From positions 114,349 through 178,348 of the forward strand of contig NZ_JAIMJB010000009.1 in assembly GCF_021295345.1 (NCBI RefSeq): a stretch of DNA of 64,000 bases, read 5' to 3'. Positions 16,504-25,461 of this stretch are shown here, one piece after another (the first letter of the stretch is position 1; the number at the start of each line of letters is the position of its first letter). The translations under genes and the position numbers were made by a program. This DNA comes from Motilimonas eburnea (GTDB lineage: Bacteria; Pseudomonadota; Gammaproteobacteria; Enterobacterales; CBDFNC01). The notes beneath the pieces were generated by a model, which worked only from the letters and a program-made list of their open reading frames with translations, was not told the origin of the DNA and did not search any database.

Positions 16504-17190
16504 TTATGTCAAAAATAGCATATAAAGTGAAAAAATGATCGGCGCTATCAAAGCCATTAACAATGCAGACAATATTAATGCTAAGGATGAATAAGCCCCG
16601 TGGCGTTCGCTTTGTTCAATGGCTCGCGCTGTCCCTAATGCATGGGCAGCACAGCCCATGGCTAAACCTTGGGCTTGGGGGTCTGTTACTCCGACTAAGC
16701 GCAGCCAAGGTAAACCAAATGCAGCACCCAGGATCCCGACCAGGATCACCACCGCAGCGGTAAGCGCGGGGATCCCGCCAATACTGTCAGTAATGCTCAT
16801 GGCCACTGGGGTGGTGACCGATTGCGGGGCGAGTGACGCCATCAAGGCTGCATCGCCCCCCATGGCCCAAGCAAGGGGAATAACGATCAATAAAGACAGG
16901 GTTACGCCAACACTGCAGGCCAATAAAATAGGCCCTAATTGTTTTCGGATCTGTGATGCTTGTAAATACAAAGGTACTGCTAATGCCACCACGGCAGGCT
17001 CAAGTAGCCAGGTTAAGGGATAGGCGCCTTCGGCATAAGGCTCATAGGGGAGTTCAAAGACGAGATGCAGCCCAATCAGGCTTAGCATCGATAACAACAC
17101 AGGATTCAAACAGGGCCATGCCAGTCTGCTGTAGAGTTTCTTAAAGCCAAAGTACACCAATATCGTCAGGGGCAGAGCAAGCCAAAACAT
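16504..17190 (-). CDS. yohK: LrgB/CidB-family inner membrane protein (YohK-like)
   Basis: The product has 228 residues with about six membrane spans. The LrgB signature is near the middle: APQSVTTPVAMSI, and later GCAAHALGTARA. The family acts with LrgA partners and is linked to murein-hydrolase control, overflow-metabolite (for example pyruvate) transport and programmed lysis in Gram-positives. Its function in gammaproteobacteria is less clear, with a proposed link to nucleoside or pyruvate handling. It starts one base after the yohJ stop, so translation is coupled. Confidence 0.88.
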   Translation of the reverse strand: MFWLALPLTILVYFGFKKLYSRLAWPCLNPVLLSMLSLIGLHLVFELPYEPYAEGAYPLTWLLEPAVVALAVPLYLQASQIRKQLGPILLACSVGVTLSLLIVIPLAWAMGGDAALMASLAPQSVTTPVAMSITDSIGGIPALTAAVVILVGILGAAFGLPWLRLVGVTDPQAQGLAMGCAAHALGTARAIEQSERHGAYSSLALILSALLMALIAPIIFSLYMLFLT

Positions 17191-17191
17191 T

Positions 17192-17563
17192 TTAGTTTAC
17201 CTTTAACAGCCGTTGAAACAGATGACCCACAAGCGTCATCACCGAGAATGTGCCAATGACAATACAGGCTAACAAGCTGGCCCAGTGGGTTTGAACCATG
17301 TCGAGATAATTAATCAGCCCTACGCCAATGGGAATAAACAGCAGCGCCATATAAGTCAGCATGGGATCGGCCACTGGTTTTACCCACTCAACTTTTATGA
17401 TGCCAATATTGAAGCTGACAAACAGCGCGACTAGGCCCAATATACTGGCTGGGAAATCAAACGGAAGGGCTGCAGCAACGGCTTTGCCACCGAGTAGGTA
17501 AAGCCAAATGATGAGTGCAGCACGCAGCAATAGCAACATAAAGGTAGAAACGCAGGTAATCAA
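17192..17563 (-). CDS. yohJ: LrgA/CidA-family holin-like protein (YohJ-like)
   Basis: The product has 123 residues and four membrane spans. The LrgA features are FPASILGLVALFVSFN and the MALLFIPIGVGLI strand. It is the small partner of the LrgB protein encoded immediately downstream and first in the yohJ-yohK-cdd unit. The alternative ATG at residue 9 (MLLLLRAAL) would give a shorter N-terminus. The start shown keeps the typical length. The promoter must lie in the approximately 95-base gap before it, which also carries a partial duplication of the neighbouring gene's 3' end. Confidence 0.82.
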   Translation of the reverse strand: MITCVSTFMLLLLRAALIIWLYLLGGKAVAAALPFDFPASILGLVALFVSFNIGIIKVEWVKPVADPMLTYMALLFIPIGVGLINYLDMVQTHWASLLACIVIGTFSVMTLVGHLFQRLLKVN

Positions 17564-17617
17564 TGGATCAGTTGGCCATTGTAATTGATAATAAAGGCGT
17601 TTTCGAGTAGTTAGACC

Positions 17618-17692
17618 TGATACTTCATCTTGCTTGCTGAGCTAAATTGGCAATCGTCTAATACTTCATCTCGATGCCTAGGCTAAATTGGC
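17618..17692. repeat. Imperfect 34-bp direct duplication of a gene's 3' end
   Basis: Segments 17618-17651 and 17659-17692 share about three-quarters identity, offset by 41 bases, including exact ATACTTCATCT and GCTAAATTGGC blocks. The second copy contains the stop codon and last ten codons of the exported protein gene on the minus strand. The first is therefore a decayed duplicate of that coding tail, lying downstream of the stop. Confidence 0.65.
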
Positions 17693-18242
17693 TTGTGCCA
17701 TGGCCAGGAATGTGCCCCGTACTGTATAGGGTGCGTAGTTTGACATTTTCTTCAAGAGCAAAATTGAGACCGAATCCAACCGCAATATCGTCTTTATCTT
17801 GATTGATCAAGCTGTTGTTTTGGTGAAATTCATGTAGGGTGAGCGTATCTACCATTTGACTATAGGCGATGCTGTTTTCGTCATACAGTTGGCCAAAGAC
17901 TTCGAGGTTAACGGTCTTATCTTTGGATGAAACCAGAGGCAGTGCTAAGGTGTCATAATAACTGCTGTGGCTAAACGTTGAGTGCGCTAAGTCGGTATCA
18001 AATGTTGTTTGTTGGTAAATTTTGGCGAACGTACTTTTCAGTTTAGTGTAGGTTTCACGCGGTAGGTTAGTCAGATAAGTGCTGGTCGTCACGAAAGGAT
18101 TGTCGACATCTGTTTCATTAGTTTTCGCATTAACCCCATTGGCGGTGAACAGTGTTGTTAGTAGCACTGATAGGACACTTGTTCGCAAACTTGCACGCAT
18201 CCATAAAGGGCGAAACTTAAATGATGAACTGACTTTACACAT
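17658..18242 (-). CDS. Hypothetical exported protein, outer-membrane-barrel-like C-terminus
   Basis: I do not recognise this 194-residue protein. It has a long, arginine-containing N-terminus and a signal peptide probably cleaved after NGVNA. The mature part has alternating polar/hydrophobic stretches (NLEVFGQLYDE, VAVGFGLNFAL-type strands) and ends in SLGIEMKY. A terminal aromatic residue and beta pattern are typical of outer membrane beta barrels, so a small barrel is plausible. ATG is preceded by AAGGAGTCG. The 3' end has been partially duplicated just downstream. Confidence 0.65.
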   Translation of the reverse strand: MCKVSSSFKFRPLWMRASLRTSVLSVLLTTLFTANGVNAKTNETDVDNPFVTTSTYLTNLPRETYTKLKSTFAKIYQQTTFDTDLAHSTFSHSSYYDTLALPLVSSKDKTVNLEVFGQLYDENSIAYSQMVDTLTLHEFHQNNSLINQDKDDIAVGFGLNFALEENVKLRTLYSTGHIPGHGTSQFSLGIEMKY

Positions 18243-18353
18243 GGTCGACTCCTTATACCATTTCCTCAGTATACAAATTAAGTCGTCTAAGAAAATCGAC
18301 TTAAGGCGATAATTTGAGCAGGATCGGCTATTCCCAGGATTTATGATTAAAAC

Positions 18354-18926
18354 TTGAGAACAATGAGTTTTTTTCGCTCGATCACCCTATTTGCATCTTT
18401 GTTAAAGGTATCTGTTATGTTGTTAGGTATATTTTCGATTGCGGGTAAGCTCCCCCGCTTGTTTAACCGTATTGATGGTCGGCATATTCAAGCGCTCCCT
18501 GTTCAAGCGCACGCTACAAAAGAGCGCATACAAGGTCTGTGCCAGTCCGTGTTTTTGGCGCTTTGTGTGGCGCTATTATCAGGGTGTCAGCAAGAGGTGA
18601 CGCAAGCTGTAGCCTCGACAGAGACCAAGGCCAACTTTGATCTAGCTGACATAGATAACCAAGGTTTGGCGAACGGGGTGACGTTGGATTTTGAATTTTG
18701 CCTCGCAAATCAAGAAGCATTAATTAATGAGGTTAAGGCTCTTTATCCGCAGCTTCAGGTGATGAAGGCCAGTCGAGGGAGGATAGGTTGTGAAGTTGAT
18801 TCAAACGGCCAAGGATCACAAGTGTTGGTCATCGGCAACACCGGCGTTGATAATTATCGGGCCCATTTTAATGAACTTTTACTCCATCCCAGTATTGTGC
18901 GCATCGAACGCACCTACTGGGAATAG
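18354..18926 (+). CDS. Hypothetical protein with lipobox-like segment, start uncertain
   Basis: The open frame of 190 codons starts with TTG; an ATG three codons later (18363) is an equally likely start. Neither has a good ribosome site. A hydrophobic N-terminal stretch (about 7-31) is followed by a second one (about 65-77) ending LLSGC, which is a good lipobox. The mature lipoprotein may therefore begin at Cys78, and the true start may be a GTG at 18549, though that signal would lack positive charge. The remainder (TLDFEFCLANQEALINEV, VLVIGNTGVDNYRAHF) matches nothing I know. It converges with sbcB. Confidence 0.5.
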   Translation: MRTMSFFRSITLFASLLKVSVMLLGIFSIAGKLPRLFNRIDGRHIQALPVQAHATKERIQGLCQSVFLALCVALLSGCQQEVTQAVASTETKANFDLADIDNQGLANGVTLDFEFCLANQEALINEVKALYPQLQVMKASRGRIGCEVDSNGQGSQVLVIGNTGVDNYRAHFNELLLHPSIVRIERTYWE

Positions 18927-18965
18927 CCCTTTATAGCCTATGTGGCTTAGCTGGTATAAGTGCTG

Positions 18966-20393
18966 CTAACGCTCGGCGACAAACTGGTGCAGCGCTTTTA
19001 GGATCTTACACTTAGTTTCATTGTTTTGATGCTCCATGTAGAGGGCTTCAAGCTCAGTAATAAACCGGCTGCCATGCTCGTCAAAATAGGCTTTGCAATG
19101 ATGTTGCCAGCGAACTAACTCCCCTTCGTCTAATGTTTGCGGGAAGTTTCTAGCCCGATAACGAAATAACATCTCTGGCAGGCGTTGATCCTCGAAATTT
19201 AAGTCCATGGCGCCAAGGCGACTGGGCTCTGTTTCACGAATAATGGTGAATAAGGATTTGTCATTCGGGCTAAAAAAACCACCGCTGTAAAGTTGAGTCT
19301 CAGGATCATCTTGTGGTTCAAATTGGCGCTCTAGACGATAAACATCAACCAATTTTTGTTTTAATTCTGGGTGCTCCAGTAATAGGTTGAGGGATTGCCG
19401 ACATTGTTGGCGGTTAATGCCAAGTTCATCGGCGCGTTGCTCTGTTAAGGTTTTAGCGGTGGCCACCACCGGACATTTGTTGGTATGAATCAGCTTGAGT
19501 GGCGGGCGAAGAATGCCCTCAGGTAATTCTGTCTGCTTGGTGTAGAGGTAGTCAGCAATTTGCGCGGCGCTCAAACTTAATAGTTGGCTAAGATCTTGGG
19601 TCAAATCCAATGCAATCACGGCGTTTTTGTTGGTTGGATGCCAATCAACAACGGCAATATATGACGCACATCCTTGTAGGGCTGGGAACATACCAGAGAC
19701 ATGCACTAGCGGGACTTGCTTGACAATGGCCTGATTGATGATGTCGGCAACTTGTTTTTTATCGCGCAGTTTAAACAAGTAATCATAAAGTTTAGGTTGT
19801 GCCTGTTTGATAAGCTTGGCCATGGCAATGGTTGCGCGTACATCAGAAACCGCATCATGGGCATGGGCGTGGCTGATGTCGTTGGCTTGGGTCAGCAGCT
19901 CAAGGCGAAAAGAGGGCACGCCAGTGTCTTCATCAATGACCCAATTAATGCCATCGGGGCGAAGGGCGTAGCAGGCTCTTACCATATCTAAAATGTCCCA
20001 ACGTGAATTACCATTCTTCCACTCACGTTCGTAGGGATCGTAAAAATTGCGGTATAAACAAAACCGCGTTACCTCATCATCAAATCTCAAGTTGTTGTAA
20101 CCCACTACGCAAGTGTTGGGCTGCATCATTTGAGTATGGATTTGTTTAATGAAAGTGGCTTCATTGACCCCTTTTGCCATGGCGCGCTGCGGCGTGATCC
20201 CGGTGATCAGACAGGCGACGGGGCTAGGTAAATAATCACTGGGGGGTTGACAAAATATTTCGATGGGATCGGCAATCTCATTGAGGTCTAAATCGGTGCG
20301 GATCGCTGCAAATTGAGAAGGCCGATCCGTTGCCGGACTTAAGCCAAATGATTCATAGTCATGCCAAAGCAGTGAAGGGGTGGGTTGTAACAT
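18966..20393 (-). CDS. sbcB: Exodeoxyribonuclease I
   Basis: ExoI digests single-stranded DNA 3' to 5' and takes part in recombination and mismatch repair. At 475 residues it matches the E. coli enzyme. DEDDh motifs are visible: WHDYESFG at the N-terminus (first Asp and Glu), YNNLRFDDEVTRF (third Asp region) and HAHDAVSDVRATI (final His and Asp). The SH3-like and C-terminal helical domains follow. It is transcribed divergently from the CBS-domain gene. Confidence 0.95.
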   Translation of the reverse strand: MLQPTPSLLWHDYESFGLSPATDRPSQFAAIRTDLDLNEIADPIEIFCQPPSDYLPSPVACLITGITPQRAMAKGVNEATFIKQIHTQMMQPNTCVVGYNNLRFDDEVTRFCLYRNFYDPYEREWKNGNSRWDILDMVRACYALRPDGINWVIDEDTGVPSFRLELLTQANDISHAHAHDAVSDVRATIAMAKLIKQAQPKLYDYLFKLRDKKQVADIINQAIVKQVPLVHVSGMFPALQGCASYIAVVDWHPTNKNAVIALDLTQDLSQLLSLSAAQIADYLYTKQTELPEGILRPPLKLIHTNKCPVVATAKTLTEQRADELGINRQQCRQSLNLLLEHPELKQKLVDVYRLERQFEPQDDPETQLYSGGFFSPNDKSLFTIIRETEPSRLGAMDLNFEDQRLPEMLFRYRARNFPQTLDEGELVRWQHHCKAYFDEHGSRFITELEALYMEHQNNETKCKILKALHQFVAER

Positions 20394-20554
20394 GCCAGTC
20401 CATCAAAAATTTAAGGTTTAACGGCCATGATACCTGATGATTTGCGCCAGTCATAACCTGACTCAATATTTGTGATGAAAAATACCCACTGAGGCTTCCA
20501 CTATGTGGAATTGCAGCTACCCTTAAATGAGAAGCAGTAGAAGGGAGCGCCCTT

Positions 20555-20971
20555 ATGGAAGAAATAACGATTGCAAGATACGTCAATAAACGCCCTGTTA
20601 CTTTTCATCGTGACGAAACCGTTGCCCACGCAGTGGAGAAGCTATTACGAGCGAAGCAAATAGGCGGGCCAGTCCTTGATGAGCATAAAAAAGTCATCGG
20701 CTGGATTTCAGAACAAGATTGTTTGCAAAAAATGATCGAGTCAAGTTATCACTGCGAAAGTGCCGCTCTAGTCGAAGACATGATGCGAACGGACGTCTTA
20801 TCCCTCACCATTAATGCCAGCGTATTAGATGTAGGCCAGCAAATGTTAGGCGCCAAGCCTAAAGCCTATCCAGTGGTTGAAGATGAGCGCCTCGTTGGTG
20901 TCATTTCACGTAGTGATATATTAAAGGCCATCGATATGCATTTGTCGTCTTGCTATGTAAAAACCGCTTGA
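20555..20971 (+). CDS. CBS-domain pair protein
   Basis: The 138-residue protein consists of two CBS domains (about 8-65 and 75-132). Each ends in the usual strand-turn: KKVIGWISEQDCL and ERLVGVISRSDIL. Such stand-alone pairs usually sense adenosine nucleotides and regulate a partner; the partner is not evident here. AGAAGGGAG precedes the ATG. A good intrinsic terminator follows, so this is a single-gene unit. Confidence 0.88.
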   Translation: MEEITIARYVNKRPVTFHRDETVAHAVEKLLRAKQIGGPVLDEHKKVIGWISEQDCLQKMIESSYHCESAALVEDMMRTDVLSLTINASVLDVGQQMLGAKPKAYPVVEDERLVGVISRSDILKAIDMHLSSCYVKTA

Positions 20972-21005
20972 CCCACATTGGACATCATAGCAACTCATTC
21001 TAGCT

Positions 21006-21030
21006 AAGGGCCGTGTTGGCCCTTTTTATT
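21006..21030 (+). terminator. Intrinsic terminator after CBS gene
   Basis: AAGGGCC (21006-21012) and GGCCCTT (21018-21024) form a 7-bp stem with a GTGTT loop, followed by TTT(A)TTTAT. Confidence 0.85.
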
Positions 21031-21087
21031 TATCAACATGCTGATATCTGATAGCATCGGCGCCCTACATTGTAAGAGGGTTAGGTT

Positions 21088-24000
21088 TTGTCAGACGCAG
21101 TTATCGCACTTAAGCAACGCATTCCACTTTGTCTTAAAAAGGATCAGTTTCGTTTCCAACGCCGAATAGAGGGGGCTGTTAAGAAATCGGCTGCCAGTGG
21201 CGCTGCAAAAATACTTGATAAAATTACTCAAGATGTAGAAAAGTCCATCGCCATTCGCCAATGGCGGGCGAACCATTTACCTAAGGTCAATTATCCCGAA
21301 AGCCTACCTGTTACCCAAAAGCGTGAAGACATTGCCAATGCCATTCGCGATAACCAAGTGGTGATCATTGCCGGTGAAACGGGCTCTGGTAAAACCACGC
21401 AAATTCCTAAGATATGTTTAGAGTTAGGTCGCGGCGTTGATGGCTTAATTGGTCATACCCAGCCAAGGCGATTAGCGGCCCGCAGCGTGGCCTCGCGGAT
21501 TGCCGAAGAGTTAGACAGTGAGCTGGGCCAAACCGTGGGCTATCGGGTGCGTTTTACCGACCAGCTTAGTGATGAGTCTTACATCAAGTTAATGACCGAC
21601 GGTATCTTACTGGCAGAAATCCAGTCGGACCGCTTTTTAAATCAGTATGACACCATCATTATCGATGAAGCCCACGAACGCAGTCTTAATATCGATTTTA
21701 TCTTGGGGTATTTAAAGCGCTTATTGCCAAAACGTCGCGATTTAAAGGTGATCATTACCTCGGCCACCATTGACCCCGAGCGCTTTGCTCAGCACTTTAA
21801 CGATGCGCCGATTATTGAAGTATCGGGCCGAACCTTCCCGGTAGAAATCCGTTATCGACCGCTAGAGGAAAGTGGCAGTAGCGATCAAATCGACGGCATT
21901 ATCAGCGCGGTTGAAGAGCTTGGCCGAGAAAGTAACGGCGATATCTTAGTCTTCTTAAACGGTGAACGTGAAATTCGCGACACCGCCGATGCATTGCAAA
22001 AGCGCGATTTTCGCCATACCGAAATTTTGCCATTATTTGCGCGATTAAGCGCCGCAGAGCAAAACCGAATTTTTGCGCCGCACCGTGGCAGGCGAATTAT
22101 TTTGTCGACCAACGTGGCGGAAACCTCATTAACGGTGCCGGGTATTAAGTACGTGATAGACCCGGGCACGGCGCGTATCAGCCGATACAGTTATCGCACT
22201 AAGGTGCAACGTTTGCCAATTGAAGCCATTTCGCAAGCCAGTGCTAATCAACGTAGCGGTCGTTGTGGTCGTGTCAGCGAAGGTATTTGTATTCGCTTAT
22301 ACGGTGAGGACGATTATAACGGGCGCAGCGAATTTACCGACCCTGAAATTCTGCGCACCAACTTAGCGTCGGTTATCTTACAAATGCTGGCCCTGGGCTT
22401 TGGCGAAATTCAAAAATTCCCATTTTTACAAGCGCCCGATGCTCGCAATATTAATGACGGCATGAAGTTACTGGAAGAGCTCGGCGCGGTAGATTTAACC
22501 GTGCGCGATCCCCGAAAGCGCTTAACTAAGATCGGTGTACAACTGGCCAAATTACCCGTTGACCCAAGATTAGCAAGGATGATTTTAGCGGCGCAGGATT
22601 TTAGCTGTGTTAATGAAGTGATGGTGATCTCGGCGGCGCTGAGCATTCAAGATCCGCGTGAGCGCCCCCTTGATAAACAGCAGGCATCCGATGAAATGCA
22701 TCGCCGCTTTCAGGACAAAGATTCCGACTTCTTAACCTTCTTAAATCTTTGGCAATACATTAAAGAGCAGCAAAAAGCGCTCTCGGGCAGCCAGTTTTCT
22801 AAGATGTGTAAAAAAGAATACTTAGCCTACATGCGCGTGCGTGAATGGCAGGATATCTACACACAGATCAGACAAGTGATCAAAGAGCTTAGTATCAGCA
22901 TCAATTCAACGCCAGCCGATTATGATGCTATTCATTGCTCCTTAGTCTCTGGCATGCTGTCTCACGTAGGCTTTAAGGACAAAGATCAAGAATACATGGG
23001 GGCGCGTAACAGTAAGTTTTACCTGTTCCCCGGCTCAGGTTTATATAAAAAGCAGCCGAAATGGTTGATGGTGGCAGAATTAGTTGAAACCTCTAAACTG
23101 TTTGGCCGCATTGGTGCGCGTATTAAGCCCGAGTGGTTAGAGCTATTGGCTCAACATTTAATTAAGCGCAGTTATAGCGAGCCTCATTGGTCGAAAAAAA
23201 GCAATGCGGTGATGGCGTTGGAAAAGCAAAGCTTGTATGGCATTCCTGTGGTGGTGAATCGCAAGGTGCTCTATTCCGATATCGATCCTAAGGTCTGTCG
23301 AGAACTGTTTATTCGCAGCGCCTTGGTGGAAGGGGAGTTTGACACCAAGTTTGCGTTCTTTAAACAAAACCAAGCCTTGCGCCAAGATATCGAAGAGCTT
23401 GAGCACAAATCCCGCCGCCGCGATATTTTGGTTGATGACCAAGTTTTGTTTGATTTTTACGATCAAAAGCTGCCCTCCGACATCGTCTCAGGCACGCATT
23501 TTAATACTTGGTGGCGTAAGCAAAGTAAACGTTTGCCTGAGTATTTAAATTTCGAGCGTGAGCAGATGATGGCGCACGACGCCGAGCATGTGACTGGCAA
23601 TGCATACCCCGACCATTGGCATCAAGGCAGCTTTAAGCTCAAGCTGGATTATCACTTTGAGCCGGGGGCACCTGATGACGGTATTACGGTTAATGTGCCG
23701 CTGGCCATCATCAACCAACTCGAAGACAAGGGCTTTGATTGGTTGATCCCCGCACTGCGTGAAGAATTAGTGGTGAGCTTAATTAAATCCTTGCCCAAGG
23801 CATTGCGTCGTAACTTTGTGCCTGCGCCTAATTATGCCAGTGCCGCGCTGGCTAATATGTCGCCTGAAGATGGCAATTTACTTGATAGCTTAGCTAAGCA
23901 ATTATTGCGCATGACGGGCGTGCGGGTTGAGCATGACCAATGGGACTTGCAAACCTTGCCGGAGCATTTACGCATCAAATTTAAGGTGCTCAATAAAAAT

Positions 24001-24972
24001 GGCAAGGTGCTAGCCCAAGGTAAAGCGCTGAGTGAGTTACAACAGCAGTTACAAGGTGAGGTGCAACAGGCACTTTCTACGGTAGCCGATAAAGGCATAG
24101 AAAAAACCGATATTGTAGAGTGGGATTTTGGCGAGCTACAACAAGAATTTGTTAAAGATCACGGCGGCTATGAGGTAAAAGCGTTTCCTGCGCTGGTGGA
24201 CAAGCGTGCTAGCGTGGCGATTGAGTTATTTGACAGCCCAGCGCGTGCTGAGCAAGCTAATCGTGTAGGCATGCGCCGACTCATGTTGTTGAATGTGCCT
24301 TCACCGATTAAGTATTTGCAAAAATCCTTGCCCAATAAAGCCAAACTGGCGATGTATTTTACTCCGTTTGGTCAGGTTAAAGATTTGATTGACGATTGTA
24401 TCGCCGCTGCGGTCGATGTGCTGTTGAGCCAACATGCTATGCCGACAAACCAGCATGGGTTTGAGCAAGCGAGGGACCATGTACGCGCCAACTTAGATGA
24501 ACAAACACTGGCGATAGCCACGATTGTTGAGCGCATCTTAACCTGTGCCAACGGGGTTAACAAAAAGTTAAAAGGCAAAGTGGGGCTGGATATGATCATG
24601 GCCCATGGTGATATCAAATCGCAATTACAAGGCTTGGTCTACAAAGGCTTTGTTTCAGATATAGGTTATAGCAAGTTACCCGATGTTGAACGCTATTTAA
24701 AAGCGTTAGCGCGTCGCTTGGAAAAACTGCCCGTTGATCCTATTCGTGACCGTCAACACACCCTTGAAATGGAAACCTTACTCAGTGAATACCAGGCCAT
24801 CATTAAGAAATTACCCAAGGGCCAAGGGCAGCCTGAGCAAGTGGTTGAACTCCGGTGGTTACTTGAAGAGCTCAGGGTTTCCTTATTTGCGCAACAATTG
24901 GGAACCGCGGTGCCTGTGTCGGTAAAAAGGGTGAAAAATTTAATTAATGAGGTGAACGCCAGTTTACGCTAG
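21088..24972 (+). CDS. hrpA: ATP-dependent RNA helicase HrpA
   Basis: This DEAH-box helicase of 1294 residues matches E. coli HrpA in size. Walker A is GETGSGKTTQ (residues 96-105, Lys102) and DEAH is at 193-196. SAT follows in IITSATID, and QRSGRCGR is motif VI. The HA2/OB-fold region and the long C-terminal HrpA-specific domain follow. HrpA acts on stalled ribosomes or mRNA and affects fimbrial mRNA processing in E. coli. The start is TTG (21088) with GAGGGTTAGG before it; no in-frame ATG gives the conserved N-terminus. It is monocistronic. Confidence 0.95.
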   Translation: MSDAVIALKQRIPLCLKKDQFRFQRRIEGAVKKSAASGAAKILDKITQDVEKSIAIRQWRANHLPKVNYPESLPVTQKREDIANAIRDNQVVIIAGETGSGKTTQIPKICLELGRGVDGLIGHTQPRRLAARSVASRIAEELDSELGQTVGYRVRFTDQLSDESYIKLMTDGILLAEIQSDRFLNQYDTIIIDEAHERSLNIDFILGYLKRLLPKRRDLKVIITSATIDPERFAQHFNDAPIIEVSGRTFPVEIRYRPLEESGSSDQIDGIISAVEELGRESNGDILVFLNGEREIRDTADALQKRDFRHTEILPLFARLSAAEQNRIFAPHRGRRIILSTNVAETSLTVPGIKYVIDPGTARISRYSYRTKVQRLPIEAISQASANQRSGRCGRVSEGICIRLYGEDDYNGRSEFTDPEILRTNLASVILQMLALGFGEIQKFPFLQAPDARNINDGMKLLEELGAVDLTVRDPRKRLTKIGVQLAKLPVDPRLARMILAAQDFSCVNEVMVISAALSIQDPRERPLDKQQASDEMHRRFQDKDSDFLTFLNLWQYIKEQQKALSGSQFSKMCKKEYLAYMRVREWQDIYTQIRQVIKELSISINSTPADYDAIHCSLVSGMLSHVGFKDKDQEYMGARNSKFYLFPGSGLYKKQPKWLMVAELVETSKLFGRIGARIKPEWLELLAQHLIKRSYSEPHWSKKSNAVMALEKQSLYGIPVVVNRKVLYSDIDPKVCRELFIRSALVEGEFDTKFAFFKQNQALRQDIEELEHKSRRRDILVDDQVLFDFYDQKLPSDIVSGTHFNTWWRKQSKRLPEYLNFEREQMMAHDAEHVTGNAYPDHWHQGSFKLKLDYHFEPGAPDDGITVNVPLAIINQLEDKGFDWLIPALREELVVSLIKSLPKALRRNFVPAPNYASAALANMSPEDGNLLDSLAKQLLRMTGVRVEHDQWDLQTLPEHLRIKFKVLNKNGKVLAQGKALSELQQQLQGEVQQALSTVADKGIEKTDIVEWDFGELQQEFVKDHGGYEVKAFPALVDKRASVAIELFDSPARAEQANRVGMRRLMLLNVPSPIKYLQKSLPNKAKLAMYFTPFGQVKDLIDDCIAAAVDVLLSQHAMPTNQHGFEQARDHVRANLDEQTLAIATIVERILTCANGVNKKLKGKVGLDMIMAHGDIKSQLQGLVYKGFVSDIGYSKLPDVERYLKALARRLEKLPVDPIRDRQHTLEMETLLSEYQAIIKKLPKGQGQPEQVVELRWLLEELRVSLFAQQLGTAVPVSVKRVKNLINEVNASLR

Positions 24973-25461
24973 GAAAAATTGTGCGGCTGGCTTGCTGCAT
25001 TAGACTTTAGTCTATAGCTAGTAAGTTACTGATATGTAAATTTTATTTTTATTGGTGTGAATATTAATTCACATTTAGTGAGCGTATATGTAAAATACAC
25101 TGGTTTTTTTACGGCTAAACGCTAACTTTGAGTGGCTTTTAGACGGCTAAAACGGTAGGATAGCTGCGAAAAAAGCCCACCAGATGAGCTTTTTTCAAAA
25201 TAATAACAACATATAAGAAAGTGATGTAAATCCCATCCTTATTAAACTGCAGCACTGGGTTCAACATAATCGAGTGGCTGTGGAGATTGATTTGCTTCAG
25301 GGAAAGCGTTTTTCTGCTGATTAGCAAATTTAGGAATTCGCACCGAAATCCGGACAATCAGTCCGATAGCTGTAAGTAGGTGTATAAATTTCAAATAATA
25401 AAAGCTTGGGCAAATTAACGCCTCGGTCGGCTTTTGCCTGTTTAATTGGAAGGACGTGTCT
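24973..25461. other. Intergenic region hrpA-gltB, with weak hairpin
   Basis: No gene is supported. A minus-strand 72-codon reading (25139-25357) lacks a ribosome site. AAAAAAGC (25169-25176) and GCTTTTTT (25188-25195) could form a weak two-way terminator. The remaining 270 bases upstream of gltB are AT-rich and must hold its promoter and regulatory sites, but no unambiguous -35/-10 or operator stands out. TGGAAGGAC (25447-25455) is the gltB ribosome site. Confidence 0.4.

Noticed and set aside
25139..25357. 72-codon minus-strand gene upstream of gltB
   Set aside because: No ribosome site, no recognisable pattern, and it overlaps the likely gltB control region and a hairpin.
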